This document shows, one piece after another, positions 23,483 through 34,441 of a DNA stretch of 64,000 bases; the first letter of the stretch is position 1, and each line of letters starts with the position of its first letter. A program made the translations under genes and the position numbers. The notes under the pieces are model-generated. The model worked only from the letters and a program-made list of their open reading frames with translations, did no database searches and was not told the origin of the DNA. Source of the DNA: Gloeophyllum trabeum ATCC 11539 (Eukaryota > Basidiomycota > Agaricomycetes > Gloeophyllales > Gloeophyllaceae). The DNA is taken from the NCBI RefSeq assembly GCF_000344685.1, contig NW_006920416.1, positions 806,712 through 870,711 of the forward strand, written 5' to 3'.

Positions 23483-24859
23483 CTACACATTGACAGCGGT
23501 CTCCCCCCGCATCGCCCTATCCCAATAATGAAAGTCAATTGGGGAAAACACCATCGTGCTCCTCCACGCCCGATAATACATCATGCGCAGCTCATGGGGA
23601 ACCCGCTCGCTGCCAGTGGCAAGCTGCCACATCGGCGCCCTGCACCCGACGCCCTTCCAGACCGCCTCTTGCAGCTTCCGCTTATCTTCGTTCGATACCC
23701 AGTGGTCTACAAGATCGAGGTTCCTGAAAGGCCTAGGTTGAATAGCCCACAGCGGCACGGTACGCGCCCCCTCCCAGTCGATGACGGCCTTGATCCTCCC
23801 TGGGTCGTAAGGGTCCACCAGGATGTTGTCCAAGGTAAATTCAGGATGTTCCAAAGCGATCCCGCAGAGCTCCTGCATGCCACTCGGGATTAAGATCGAA
23901 GTCCCTTTGATCCTTGCCAAGTTGATGTCGACGTTTGCCTTTTGGAAGGGATCCAGTTCTAGTCCAGAGTCGAAAGACATTCGGCGCATCGCCAGAGACT
24001 CCAGCCAGGCCAAGTAGTTCCTATAAGGTCCACAAGAAGCAGGATCCGGTGCGGCCAAATCGTGTACGTTTCTTGAAGGTGTGAACGTCATCGGCCCAAC
24101 CACGCATAGACCTTGCTCGTCCTCCTGCAGGCTACCGATCGCAGGGAAACGCAGCGATACTAGTTCGGCCAGGACCGCGATGATTCCAGCAACAACGCTG
24201 GCCCGCTCATCAGCAGTCATCTGCACCCAACATTCGTCCAGGGGGACACCTTGTACCTTGAAGCGCTCAGTGCAGACAGCAAACAAGGAACGAAAGAGCA
24301 GGATGGACGTACGTATTCCATGACCATCCACTCCCCGCCCACACCCCCGTCCGCGTCCGCGTCGTACACGAACACTTCCGGTACGGGCACCCGCGTGCAC
24401 TTCAGCACATGCTTCATCGTTGCAATCTGCTACGCTTCAGGGACCAGCGACAAATGTAGCAGGTAAAGGGAACACTGACCTCAGATTGCATCTTCGTCGC
24501 GGGCGTCACGCCCGACCCCAACTTCCTCGATACGGGGCAGTGGACGCGCACGAGGCGGACCACGCCGCTCCTCAGGATGACCAGGTACGTCTAGATATAC
24601 GGAAAAAGAAAGAACGATTGTCGTGTATGTAAACATCCATTCCCTTTCACCTCCTTTGGGATGAAAGAACATACCTTATGATGCCGTCCTGTAGAAGTGA
24701 CAATGTCCGGGTTCTGTCAGCGGGGTCCCGCGTGTCCGTATAATAGACCAGATCACCTTGTACATATTCCTTTATATCCTCCACCCACTCCCCGAGGCGC
24801 TTCCCTACCCTCCATGCAAGCACCTCCGCGTTGATTTTGCCTTCTGCAGCCTGGGGCAT
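23483..24859 (-). CDS. APH-fold phosphotransferase-like protein
   Basis: Four minus-strand exons (24859-24675, 24570-24480, about 24429-24313, 24256-23483) give about 388 residues of the aminoglycoside phosphotransferase/choline kinase fold common in fungi. Visible are a glycine-containing beta strand (GVVRLVRVHCPVSRKLGSG), the ATMKHVLKCTRVPVPEVFVY region, the hinge WMVMEY followed by VQGVPLDE, the catalytic loop HPEFTLDNILVD and the metal-binding VIDWEGA. In the catalytic loop the usual HxD is HPE, so the expected catalytic Asp is Glu. The acceptor of intron 1 is uncertain: reading frame requires 24571, although a better-looking AG lies at 24591. Intron 2 could end at 24430 or 24427. Fungal members of this group have unknown substrates. 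Confidence 0.8.
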
Positions 24860-25319
24860 GATTGTATGATGTTAGTATTTGTGTTTGCAAACGCAGGTGA
24901 TGTGCAAGCCGTCCGCGTAAAGCAGGTGGCTAGGCTATGGAGAAATATCGGTCGCGTCGCGCGCGACGCGTCTTGTACTCTAATTAGAGCCACGTGACTG
25001 GATGGTATGCCTCACGCCGGCAAGCCGAAGCGTGAATGCAAAGCGCGTCCCAGAGGTAAGGGCTCTCGGGAACGCTTAGAGCAGCATAACCATGTTGCGA
25101 AGCGAGGGCAAAAAAGATTGTGATTTCCAGTATACTGTACGACGTCAGGACACATTGAGGGCGCAGGACAACGACTAGGCAACTCACATTAGTAGTTCGT
25201 ACATCTGTGACAGGTCTCTGTTCAGACCATGTGCGCTGGTATTGGAAGCTCCACATGTGTGATGAAAATCGCGCATAAGAAGCCAAGCGTGCTCACCCGC
25301 ATCCCGCATCCCTCAGATC
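24860..25319. other. Intergenic
   Basis: Promoter of the APH-like gene and 3' flank of the PTRHD1-like gene, both minus strand. No gene or structured element recognised. Confidence 0.5.
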
Positions 25320-26003
25320 TTAGCCCTTCCACCGCCGGCACCCGCTCTTATCCAGCGCCTTCTTAATAGGCGACTCCCTCCGGTTCGGCGCAAGCGCCAA
25401 GCACGTAGGCACGTTCTCCGGCTGCTCGACCCAAAGGTGGTGCGGCACTGGCGGCGTCGACGAGCTCAGTAGTGTCGCGAGCTTGGTCAGTGAGTCTTCG
25501 TTAGCCGTCTGGTAAAGATATGTGAGCGAGAATTGTGCGGAGAGTGTTGGAGGGAGCGCGCACTTGCAAGACCGCCTAGAGAAACAGGATACGCGGGTTA
25601 CCTTTGTTCTTTCAATGAAAGTAACGGTTCTGTGAGATACCTTTCGCATCTCTTTGAGATTTTCGAGATACTCCACTGTCTCAGGCCTGTCCCGCGTCTC
25701 ATGCAGCACCTGTTTCCATAAGTTATCGTACACCATCATCAGCCCGCTCTGCATGCCGTCCTTGGACGCTCACGAACGGCAGCCGTTGCGTGCGCTACTT
25801 GCGCCATCAATGGACCAAATCCCCACCCTTCCGCCTACATATATAGCACTTCTCAGCTCCTCTCTATTCAGTACAGAGACGGAGGGCGCACGCACATCAA
25901 GCAAGTCCCGTCTGACCACTATCTGCATGACCTGCGGCGGTGGGGATTCGGATGCGGCGGTTCCTGGATTTTCTGCGCTCGGCCGTTCCGTTGCGCTAGA
26001 CAT
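25320..26003 (-). CDS. PTRHD1-like peptidyl-tRNA hydrolase
   Basis: Five minus-strand exons (26003-25896, 25834-25778, 25709-25641, 25575-25564, 25508-25320) join in phase to 144 residues. The order MQIVVRRDLLD, GPLMAQVAHATAA, EYLENLKEMRK, then LTKLATLL and HHLWVEQPENVPTCLALAP matches PTRHD1, a relative of Pth2 that recycles peptidyl-tRNA. Exon 4 is only 12 nt and encodes AVLQ; it fits the VVLE seen at this place in animal PTRHD1 and sits between introns of 65 and 55 nt. The intron-3' donor after ATAA is a weak GTTCGT, required by the frame. The Harbinger transposon at 26086-29524 begins 82 bp upstream of the start codon, so the native promoter has been displaced. Confidence 0.85.
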
Positions 26004-26082
26004 AGCAGGTGAATGTGTCAAAGGTCGGGTCAGCTGTCTCCGCGTATGAATTCCGAAGCCAGAGCCCACCAACTTGAAGAGC

Positions 26083-26085
26083 ATT
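26083..26085. repeat. Target-site duplication, left (ATT)
   Basis: ATT directly before the left terminal inverted repeat; the same three bases follow the right one at 29525-29527. A 3-bp duplication is typical of PIF/Harbinger insertion. Confidence 0.7.
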
Positions 26086-26102
26086 AGAGCGTATTTGCAA
26101 CG
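26086..26102 (+). repeat. Harbinger left terminal inverted repeat
   Basis: AGAGCGTATTTGCAACG, identical in reverse complement to 29508-29524. Confidence 0.88.
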
Positions 26103-26296
26103 GCCCAAAGACCACTTTCCTTCAGCAAAGTGGGGCCTCTGATCCCAAAAGTCTTGGCGGGCTGCCGAGGAATGCCGGCTCCTGGAATGACGCAACGCGC
26201 ACGTGTGCATCCGGGCTCCGGCCGGCCTTCCTCATTGAGTGCACCCGTGCCGGCGCAGGCTTTTCTACCTCGACATCCAGTTCCCTAGAGATAACT

Positions 26297-27533
26297 ATGG
26301 ATCTACAAGCTCTCTCACGTCTATTGCTGGCCTCGCTACCTTTCCTGGATGGCGTAGCAGAGCTACCGCCTTCCCATCGTATCGCCTCCCAGGCTGTCCT
26401 ACCTACAGCACCTGCAGATTTTCAGGAACATGCAGCATACCTTCGTGCAGCGGAGCGGGAAGTGCGGGAGCGAGCGCGGCCTGAGCAGGGTGGACAACGT
26501 ATCACTCAGGAGTGGCTGCAGTCTCTAAGGAGCCGTGACTGCCAATGGCGATTCCGGTACATATCAGCACCACCTTGAGATGTTTTTTGCATGTTGAAAT
26601 TAATATGATAGTTTCACATATGATGAGATCCTTGAGATGGTTGATGCCTTCGATATACCGGAGGTGTTCACTACATCTGGTCGCTATCAGTTTGAAGGCA
26701 TTGAAGCTTTCTGCTTACTCTGTGCCCGTTTTCGATCTGCTGGCGACATGTATGGACTTTCAATGCAATATGACCGATCTCAGTCTGCAATATCCGAGTG
26801 CATCAATGAACTCGTAGAGTTCCTGGATGACAGATGGGAGCATCTCCTGGGTTGTGATTCAGAACATCTGCTCAAGCCCTCGGAACTAGCCCGATATGCA
26901 AAAGCTATTGAAGACCGTGGTGCCCCTACTCAATCTGTTTTCGGCTTCATTGACTGTACGATCCGACGCATATGCCGCCCAACCTGGTTCCAGCGACAGG
27001 CTTATAACGGCCACAAGAAGTATCATGCCCTCAAGTTTCAGGCAGTTATGCTTCCGAACGGGATTATTGGCCACTTGTATGGGCCAGTCGAAGGGCGGAG
27101 GAATGATGCATTTATGCTGACTGAAAGCCAACTCCTCGATCGGCTGGGTACATTTGCATTCCGAGAAGGTGTGCAGGAGGATGCGCCATTGGAGGAACGT
27201 GTCTTCCAGATCTTTGGGGATCCCGCGTATGGCATTGGGTACCATATTATGAGCCCCTTTGCTGGTTTTGGTGAAAGGACAGTTGAAGAAAAGGAGTGGA
27301 ATGGTCGGATGGCAGCTGTCCGGATTGAAGTCGAGCATGGTTTTGGGATTGTTGCAAACTTATGGCCATTTCTCAATGCAGGTTGGAAGATGCAGCTTTA
27401 TAATTCTCCAGTGGCACGTTACTACAGGGTGGGTGTCCTTCTTACCAATGGACTTAACTGTCTTCGACCAAACCAAGTATCACAATACTTTGATTGTATG
27501 CCACCAGAACTTAATGATTACTTCCATGACTAG
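26297..27533 (+). CDS. Harbinger transposase (HARBI1-like, DDE)
   Basis: Two exons (26297-26556 and 26612-27533) joined in phase give 393 residues. The C-terminal half is a DDE_Tnp_4/HARBI1 nuclease: first acidic residue in GFIDCTIRRI, then NGHKKYHALKFQ and GPVEGRRNDAFML, second acidic residue in FGDPAYGIGYH, and the glutamate in RIEVEHGFG. The N-terminal region contains a helix-turn-helix-like part around YGLSMQYDRSQSAISECI. All three catalytic acidic residues are present and there is no internal stop. The intron is 55 nt. It lies inside the element with its partner Myb/SANT gene on the opposite strand. Confidence 0.92.
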
Positions 27534-27607
27534 GTATGATTATATACATGAATGTAAACTATACTACATGGGTTAAAATACAAAAAGATTATTGGAAGAT
27601 AATATAG

Positions 27608-29292
27608 CTAATGTTTCTCTATCACCGCCCGCATGAGGGCAAGAAAGTCCTGACGAAAGTTATGATTATCTTGAGCCTCCCGTGCATACAATTCATTACC
27701 CCGCTCAATCTGCGAAAGGACCTTAGACTGAAATGCCTGCCTTTCTGCACGTTCCTCCTCTAAGAATGTCAGGACTTTGTCCATCTTGTCCTCCCGCTTG
27801 ATCCTCTTGGAAGCCCCGCCATCATCACTTGACATGCTACTTGCTTTCGTGACCTTCTTCCGAGCATAGAAGTTCTTGAGGTATGTCTTCTCCGTAACAG
27901 TCCGAGTTTTGCTCTTGCTCTTCATGCCGCCCACAGGAGACTTCGGCGGCCCCGACACCATACTATTCTCTTTACCCGAGCCCTCACTGCTACTGCGCTT
28001 CGTCCCTGAACGAGTTGGACTGGCTGTCACACCACGAGCGGGAGAGGGGCCTAATGCTACACGGGTCGTAGTGGGCGTCGTGGGTCTAGTGATGGCAGGT
28101 GCAGCGGTGGCAAAAGTAGGGACAACAGCGGGAGTAGCAGGGGAACCAGGAACAGGAGTGGCAGGCACCGTAGCAGTGATGATCGCGACGGCAGGACCAG
28201 TAGGCGAAGTGGGTTCACAAGTCGAAGGGTTACCAAGATCATACGGCAACGGGGAGACAGAGTCAGAAGCAGCAGCAGCGGACAAAGCAGCAGCAGGGGT
28301 GGCGTCCACATTTCGGCTCGTGTCCGACATCCCCGTAATGCTCCTGGTTGTGGCAGGTGAGGTTGGGTCCTCCTCACCGATATACAGGCCGTCCGAGGGT
28401 TCAACATCACCCTCAGAACCCGACGAGAAGGGGGATGGAGGGCGCCGACAGCTGCGTCGCAGCGACGCGTCACGCACTATGATGCCCCCGATGCGATCCT
28501 GTTGCCTTCGCTGAAGAGGTATGTTGGGTTATAGACTGGAGCACATGCACGAAAACTCGATAGACTAACCTCCGCCTCAACCGCCCGCTCTGAATCCTCC
28601 ATCGTAGCGAACCTAGCTTTCGTAGATGCGAGCAGGTCGATTGGTGCAGCTAGCGTGGTGTCCCAGGGGGGGTGTAACGCATTACGAATAGACGGTGTCG
28701 CTTTGTCCGGGGACTGAAATGTTTGAGTCCGTAATTCGAAGTGAAATAGGGCTGAGAAACTCACATCATGCCAGAGTAATAGATCATTGAGCCTGTCCTT
28801 GCACACACCATCACTCCAATCCACCCCCTTCCCTCTCATCTTAGCCCCGATTTCATTCAACCGCTTGCCCTTCTCCCCAAAGGGCGCCGCGTAGTAGTCA
28901 ACCTCGATGGCGGCATGCACTAGGTCCAGGAGGTCTTGACCCGACCAGTCTTGCCGCTTCGATGTCGCCTTTCCCTTCCTCGGCTTAGGTGCCACTTGTT
29001 TCCGCGGCGCAGGCTGTTCCTCGGGTGTAGCGGGTACGTTGGGCAGACCACCCTGGACGGGTTGAGTCGGGACTTCTTGCAGCAAGTTTGAGGCGTTGGT
29101 GGACAGGCGAAGGGGCTCCCCTACCACGGGCTGCATGCCGAGGGTCGTGTAAGGGGTAATCTCGCTACTATCATGTTGCTGATGTTCGAGCTGCTGTACT
29201 TCTCCGAGACCTGCTGGCAAGCCAGGAAAGAGCTCCGGAGCAAAGTCGAAAGCGTTGGCAGGAAGTTGTAGTGCGCAATCGTCGCTGGACAT
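27608..29292 (-). CDS. Harbinger Myb/SANT-like DNA-binding protein
   Basis: Three minus-strand exons (29292-28765, 28713-28570, 28510-27608) join in phase to 524 residues. Around residues 115-175 is a trihelix/Myb-SANT-like segment with DWSGQDLLDLVHAA and a following WSDGVCKDRLNDLLLWHD. The middle is Pro/Thr/Ala-rich and disordered; the C-terminus has a basic stretch and a coiled region (VLTFLEEERAERQAF). In PIF/Harbinger elements such a protein brings the transposase to the ends and the nucleus. Introns of 51 and 59 nt are in phase, so the gene looks intact. Confidence 0.85.
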
Positions 29293-29507
29293 AAGTTGCT
29301 TAGCAAGGGACGCTGCCGTTGACGCAGGCAATCAGTGCAGACGAGACGAGACGCGACGGAGTGTCAACGAGACGCGACACGCACGTGACGGCAATTCGGG
29401 ATGGCCGGCCGGGCAAGCCACGGCACTCAAATCAAGCCTATGACGCATCGGCTAACTGCGCCAGTTTGATGGCAAAATTGGAGCCGTCGTCTCAGCAAAC
29501 TTTTGGG

Positions 29508-29524
29508 CGTTGCAAATACGCTCT
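29508..29524 (-). repeat. Harbinger right terminal inverted repeat
   Basis: Reverse complement of AGAGCGTATTTGCAACG, followed by the target duplication ATT at 29525-29527. Confidence 0.88.
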
Positions 29525-29679
29525 ATTTCTTCTGAATCTTCCAGACCAATCAGGAGCGGTTATTCTTTACAGTCACGTGATGTGGGGAACCTGAATCAGT
29601 CCAGCGTCCTTGCGAAGTCCTCGTGCCTCCGTCCGCTCGCACTTGTCACCGTCTGACACTAACAAATAGGCTACGTGCC

Positions 29680-31790
29680 ATGGTGTTTTTCAAATCAACT
29701 ACTGACCCAACTATACGGTCTACTACGGACCTTGTCATACTGTCCCATCTCAACCAAAGAGAGATCGTACCTTTGCCACAAACATATCAGGTGCTACGCA
29801 TTCGCTGCTCCGTAGGAAGTGGGCTCATATACACATCTAACAGGATGTCATAGACATAACTCGTGAGATCTTTGAACTCGACAGGGACGCCGTCATTGTT
29901 CTCAAGACCGACGATCCCGACGCATGTCGTGGACAAGCAGCCGTAATCAATAAGCGGGCCTGGGACTCTCTCCGCTTACTCCTGGAGATCATAGAAGTCG
30001 AGGTAAAGGATGATCAGCAGCAGAAAGTTTCTCCAGGTACGCTTGCCACTACCTCGGAGGCTTGTCACTTGCACTCAATGTCCCGACCGCGGCCCAGCGG
30101 AAACCGCGCTCAGTGCGCGTGGTACAAAGTGCTCGGACTCGGACGTGGACGACAACGACTATTTCCTAGTGGTGAGGCCGTCCAAGTCCTTCCTGCGAGG
30201 GAAAGTGTGGTTGGCCTCTGTTGGAGACGAGGAGACGGCATCTCCTTCGGCGGATGATGGCGGTAGCCCATGGATCGGATCGGACTCGGAGCCTTCGGCG
30301 TCCACGGAGGAGGCACCGGTACCTGGCGTTTCACTGAGCGGAGGTTGGTCCATGGCAGAAAACTAGCAAAGTTAGCTGTGAAGACCGAATCATCGAAAGG
30401 CATCAAAGATGCCCCCACACAAACCTTCAAAAGCCGTGCGAAATTCACAAGCTCTGCAGAGGAAGGTAAGTGCTCATGGCGGGCTGCTTCACTCTTACAG
30501 CGACATGCGATTTATCCTACAGATGCTCTCCCAAGACACCAACCTGTACAGGTGAAGTACGAGAAGCCTTTCTCCAACGGTGTTCCCTCCGACTCAAAGC
30601 AACTCGTGTCTGGCCAGAACAACTCTATGAACGACGGTGTGTATAAAGCGTACTTCAGCGTCCGGCTGCATCTATTAATCACTTGGCATCTGCAGATTAT
30701 ACCAGTGCCTCACAGCAGTCGCAGTCCCAGTCGCGATCACCATCACAACAAACAGAGGAGCCCGGCTCGACCGACAAATTCATGATATCAGTCGAGCACG
30801 GCGAACCCTCGATGTCCTCTTTCCGACAAACGCAGGCTCTAAATAGTGGCCTGCCGCTCAAGCCTGTCGCCGCGTTTCAGTCGGCCGCTAACCCCTCGAC
30901 ACCCAACTTCAGCATTACCGGTCGACGAGGACTCGCCGGTCGTGGTGGATTCGGAGGTTCGCGGATTGCTCGACAAGCTCACCATGGAGCGCTTCGAGTC
31001 TACCTCGAACAAGATCATCGACTGGGCGAACAAATCCGAGAAGGAGAAGGACGGCCGTATACTTATTCAGGTCATTCATTTGATCATAGAAAGGGCGATC
31101 GACGAGGCTGCTTTGTCAGATATGTACGCGCGCCTCTGCCGAAAGATGACAGAACAAATCAGCCCCAACGTCCAGGTTGAGGGCATCCGGAACCCTGAAG
31201 GCAAACCTATCACCGGCGGTCAACTCTTCAGGAAGTACTTACTCGACCGCTGTCAAGAGGATTTCGAGCGTGGATGGGCGGCTCAGGAGGCCCCTGCTGC
31301 CGCTGCCAAAGTAGAAGCTTCGGAAAATGAAGCCACATTGCACCCCAAAGAGTACCTTGCGGCACAGAAGGCTAGGCGACAGGGTCTCGGTCTGATGAAG
31401 TTTATCGGCGAGCTGTTCAAGCTGCAGATACTGACGGAGCGTATCATGCATGAGTGCATCAAGAAGCTCCTTAGCAACGTGGACAACCCCGAAGAGGAGG
31501 AGATTGAATCCTTGTGCCAACTGCTCACGACCGTCGGCCAGATCCTCGATACGCCGCGAGCCAAGTTGTACATGGATATCTACTTCACCCGGATGAAGGA
31601 GCTGGCGAAGAACCCGAAGGTTTCGTCCCGTATGCAATGCACGTTGCAGGTACATTCAAGTTATCTCAGTGTGTATTTCTTTCCGAGAATCGTCCTGATT
31701 ATGCTTCCGCTAGGATGTCATTGAACTGCGGGAGCGGAGATGGATTCCTCCGACTATGATTGCCCTTTGGGTTTGAATCTGGTATCGATG
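29680..31790 (+). pseudogene. Chimeric gene with duplicated MIF4G segment, probably broken
   Basis: Unique 5' exons (29680-29790, 29844-30036, 30098 onward) start MVFFKSTTDP and contain TREIFELDRDAVIVLKTDD; I do not recognise them. From about 30808 to 31768 the DNA is clearly homologous to eIF4G at about 47298-48308, starting at SMSSF and including nearly the whole MIF4G domain (VRGLLDKLTMERFE to NPKVSSRMQ). The intron after MQCTLQ is kept at the same place, so this is a DNA duplication, not a retrocopy. Around 30915-30930 the copy lacks a net 5 nt relative to eIF4G, which shifts the frame, and after the last intron it runs WIPPTMIALWV and stops early. A cryptic intron (about 30846-30912) could restore frame. 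The join near 30310-30370 is also unclear. A functional truncated paralogue is possible but less likely. Confidence 0.6.
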
Positions 31791-32641
31791 CGCACTGCCA
31801 GATTACTGTCAGAACTTCAGCCTTCCAGCCTGGATCCGAGAGTATTTATCGGCGTGCTCTTGGGGTCGTCGACGTCCAGGACGGGGGAGGAGTATGGCGC
31901 GATCAGTTCTGAGATTAATCAACGTGGTTTATTGTGGCTGCAGTCGATTATCGCGTCGCTGTCATGTGTCATTGGTGACAGTCAGAGTGAGCGATTCACG
32001 GGCGATTCGGGACTTGGATTCTAGTACATTGGGCTCTCGGCGCTCGCACATGGTTTGGCCTTCACTCCAACCACTGCCTAGCATTATTGGGACCAACCAT
32101 ACCGACCGGTAACATCGACATCTCAGAGTTCATCGATGTGGAATACGCAGCTAAGCACTTGCATGCTCCTGCTTGATCAATGCGGAGTATGGAATATCGT
32201 GTGCCTCAGGCTTCCCTCTCAGCCATGATCACTGAAATTTGGAGGATGCATATTATCTCGCATGAGATATGTCTGTCACCGTGCTCCGCTAGCGCTATTC
32301 GGAGCACATTGACCGACCTATTTCATTGATTCTGACAGTGAACAACGAGCATGCGACATATGCCAGGCTACTGATTGCGCGATGGTAGGCCAGAGCTCAC
32401 TAGTGATGCAGTGCAGAACAAGGACAAAACTAGTTTGCCACCGAACAATGACTGCAATGAACGCAAGGTACTGGGGTCGCCGGGTATAAGGGATATAAAT
32501 TACAGTTATGCCAAATATGAGTTCGTCGTGACGATCATGAGAGTCGTAAGCTCGCCGGGTTGAGGTTTAATATTTGCGGTTCCATTTTCTGAAGCTGAGG
32601 ATCCCGTCAAAGCTGCATTACCGCCAGAGAGCACAATACAC
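31791..32641. other. Intergenic
   Basis: No eIF4G homology continues here. A minus-strand frame at 32506-32600 could be a last exon of the PalI-like gene if the intron donor at GGG/GTGCGT is used; otherwise nothing is seen. Confidence 0.4.
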
Positions 32642-33408
32642 TCACAATTGGCCGCTCCCACCACTAGGACGCACCCCACAGCAATAACAAACCCTCGCAC
32701 TCAGCGCAATGACCCCCGCCCACGTTAGGACCATGCCAGCCAGCACCATCCATACCGCATTCCCGAAACTGATCGTAAACGTGCCAAGGTTAATATTCTT
32801 CACCTCGTTCATCGCCACGATCACCAGCGCCAAGTCGATCGCGAACACCAGACTGCTGAGCAGCGCCGTCACGATCGCGATGATGAGCGAGAGCGTCGAC
32901 ATAGCGTGCGACTCCAGGAATAAGGATGTGAATGCGACAATGAACGAGAGCCCGCAGGTGACAGGATGCAGGACTAGGATGACGGTAAGCGTCTCCGTGA
33001 TGGCGTCGACGAGCTGCGGGTAGCCAGTCAAGAGCAGGATGTCCTGCCCGAGCGTCGTGCTGTTGTCGACGCGGTACCCGAGCTGGGGGCCAATGCAGTC
33101 TCCAGGGTTGGTAAACCATGTCGGTGGGTTCAACACGCTAGACTCGGCGCGGTTTCAATGCACGGCGAGGAACCTAAGGATGACGCTGTGACGCACCTGG
33201 TCGCGCAGAACCCCCACACCCCAAACCGCACCTCCGTGGCCACATTCGTCTCGGGCTGCCCGGCAACTGGCACCGCGTTCAGCTGCAGCACGTATATGGC
33301 CTTGATGATCGGCAGGGAAAGCGCGACCAGGAGAAAAAGCACGAACGCGGCGAAAAAGAATGCATGAATGAACAGGGAGAGCGTCCGGTGCTGGGCGAGC
33401 GCACGCAT
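32642..33408 (-). CDS. PalI/SUR7-family membrane protein
   Basis: Two minus-strand exons (33408-33197 and 33137-32642) joined in phase give 235 residues. A first hydrophobic segment (HAFFFAAFVLFLLVALSLPI) is followed by an extracellular loop with WGFCATS and two cysteine-containing turns, then three more membrane segments. This four-TM layout with the first loop W-x-x-C is that of the SUR7/PalI (Rim9) family, which includes eisosome proteins and the pH-sensing Rim9/PalI. Which of these it is cannot be told from sequence alone. A TATATA lies about 50 bp upstream. An alternative spliced C-terminus using a donor near 32665 is possible. Confidence 0.75.
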
Positions 33409-34011
33409 GGTGGTGGTCCGATGGGAAGACGGTGGGCCACGCTACGTTGCGTTCTATATATGAATCGGCGGATGGGAAGCGAAGCGAGAAGTCCTTCGTG
33501 ACCTGCTAGGGGCTCCTCAGCATAACAGACAAAGTCCACAGCGCCCAGCACTCGACCGGACGATTATTCTTGGCTAGCGAGGCCAAGCAACATCGACCGG
33601 ATAGCGTCAAGCCCATACCCTTGCCATGGTAGCATCACGATGTTTAGCGGCACGTTTGACGGCGGCCACGGCTAAATTGGTGTTTACTACCCTTCACTTC
33701 AAAACCCTTAGACTCTGAGAGATTCCGGTTTCGCAGACCAGCTAAAGTGAGCTGCAGCAGTCCGTCATAAGTGTGCAGTCGAAGGAGACGTTCCGCAGTA
33801 TACATGGCCAGAATATAGATGTCTTTCACGAAGCAGAACAGAGCAGAATGCTGGGAACGGGAATGGTCCACCGGATCAAGTGCCAGTGTTCCCACCGTCT
33901 GCAGTAATACCGTGGGGAAGTCAGTCCCAGACTTCAAGTTGCCATTTGCACTTCTTACCTCACCTACAGCCTTCACGTTCACCGTCTATCGCTACCTGTT
34001 TTGCAAGAAAA
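33409..34011. other. Intergenic, divergent promoters
   Basis: About 600 bp between the divergent PalI-like (-) and Hub1 (+) genes. A TATATA near 33455-33460 suits the PalI-like gene. No other gene recognised. Confidence 0.5.
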
Positions 34012-34441
34012 ATGGCTTTAATTGAGGTGAGTCTGCCTGGATGATATTGACAAGCTTGGGGCTTGCTGATCCCTGATTCCAGGTGATTGCAAATGATCGT
34101 CTGGGTCGGAAAGGTTCGTGAAAGGACCGATAGTTATGCCGTCTTGTCTGAGCTGATCTATCCGATATCAGTACGTGTCAAATGTAGCCCGGATGATACG
34201 GTCGGGGACCTGAAGAAACTGATTGCTGCTCAAACGGGTACGGACTGGACCAAGATCCAGCTGAAGAAATGGTGCGTACCTTTGTTCCTTGCTCCACTCA
34301 ATCCATTGTCTCTTGCAATTGTTCTCAGTGTTCGTTCTGTATCTGAGAGCTCCCATTTTCTCCAGGTATACAATCTACAAAGATCACATAACGCTGGCGG
34401 ACTACGAGATTCACGACGGGATGAGCTTGGAGATGTACTAG
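34012..34441 (+). CDS. HUB1: Hub1/UBL5 ubiquitin-like splicing modifier
   Basis: Four exons (34012-34026, 34083-34113, 34172-34271, 34366-34441) encode 73 residues. [52 protein letters not shown] and HDGMSLEMY follow Hub1/UBL5 throughout. Hub1 binds Snu66 and Prp5 non-covalently and tunes splice-site choice. The usual Hub1 C-terminus has two tyrosines plus a short tail; here the protein ends in a single Tyr because the next codon is TAG. Exon 1 encodes only five residues, so simple ORF reading misses the gene. Introns are 56, 58 and 94 nt. Confidence 0.92.

Larger units (their letters stand above)
26086..29524 (+). mobile_element. Complete PIF/Harbinger DNA transposon, 3.4 kb
   Basis: A 3439-bp element bounded by 17-bp identical terminal inverted repeats (AGAGCGTATTTGCAACG at 26086-26102 and its complement at 29508-29524) and flanked on both sides by ATT. 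Similarity of the ends extends a few bases further inward (GCCCAAA). It encodes the two proteins expected for the superfamily, a DDE transposase (+) and a Myb/SANT DNA-binding protein (-), in convergent orientation. Both reading frames are intact, so the element may still be, or recently was, autonomous. Confidence 0.9.

Noticed and set aside
24591..24674. Intron 1 of the APH-like gene ending at TCTAG
   Set aside because: The site looks strong, but exon 1 ends with two bases of a codon and this acceptor gives a wrong frame; the acceptor at 24571 keeps it.
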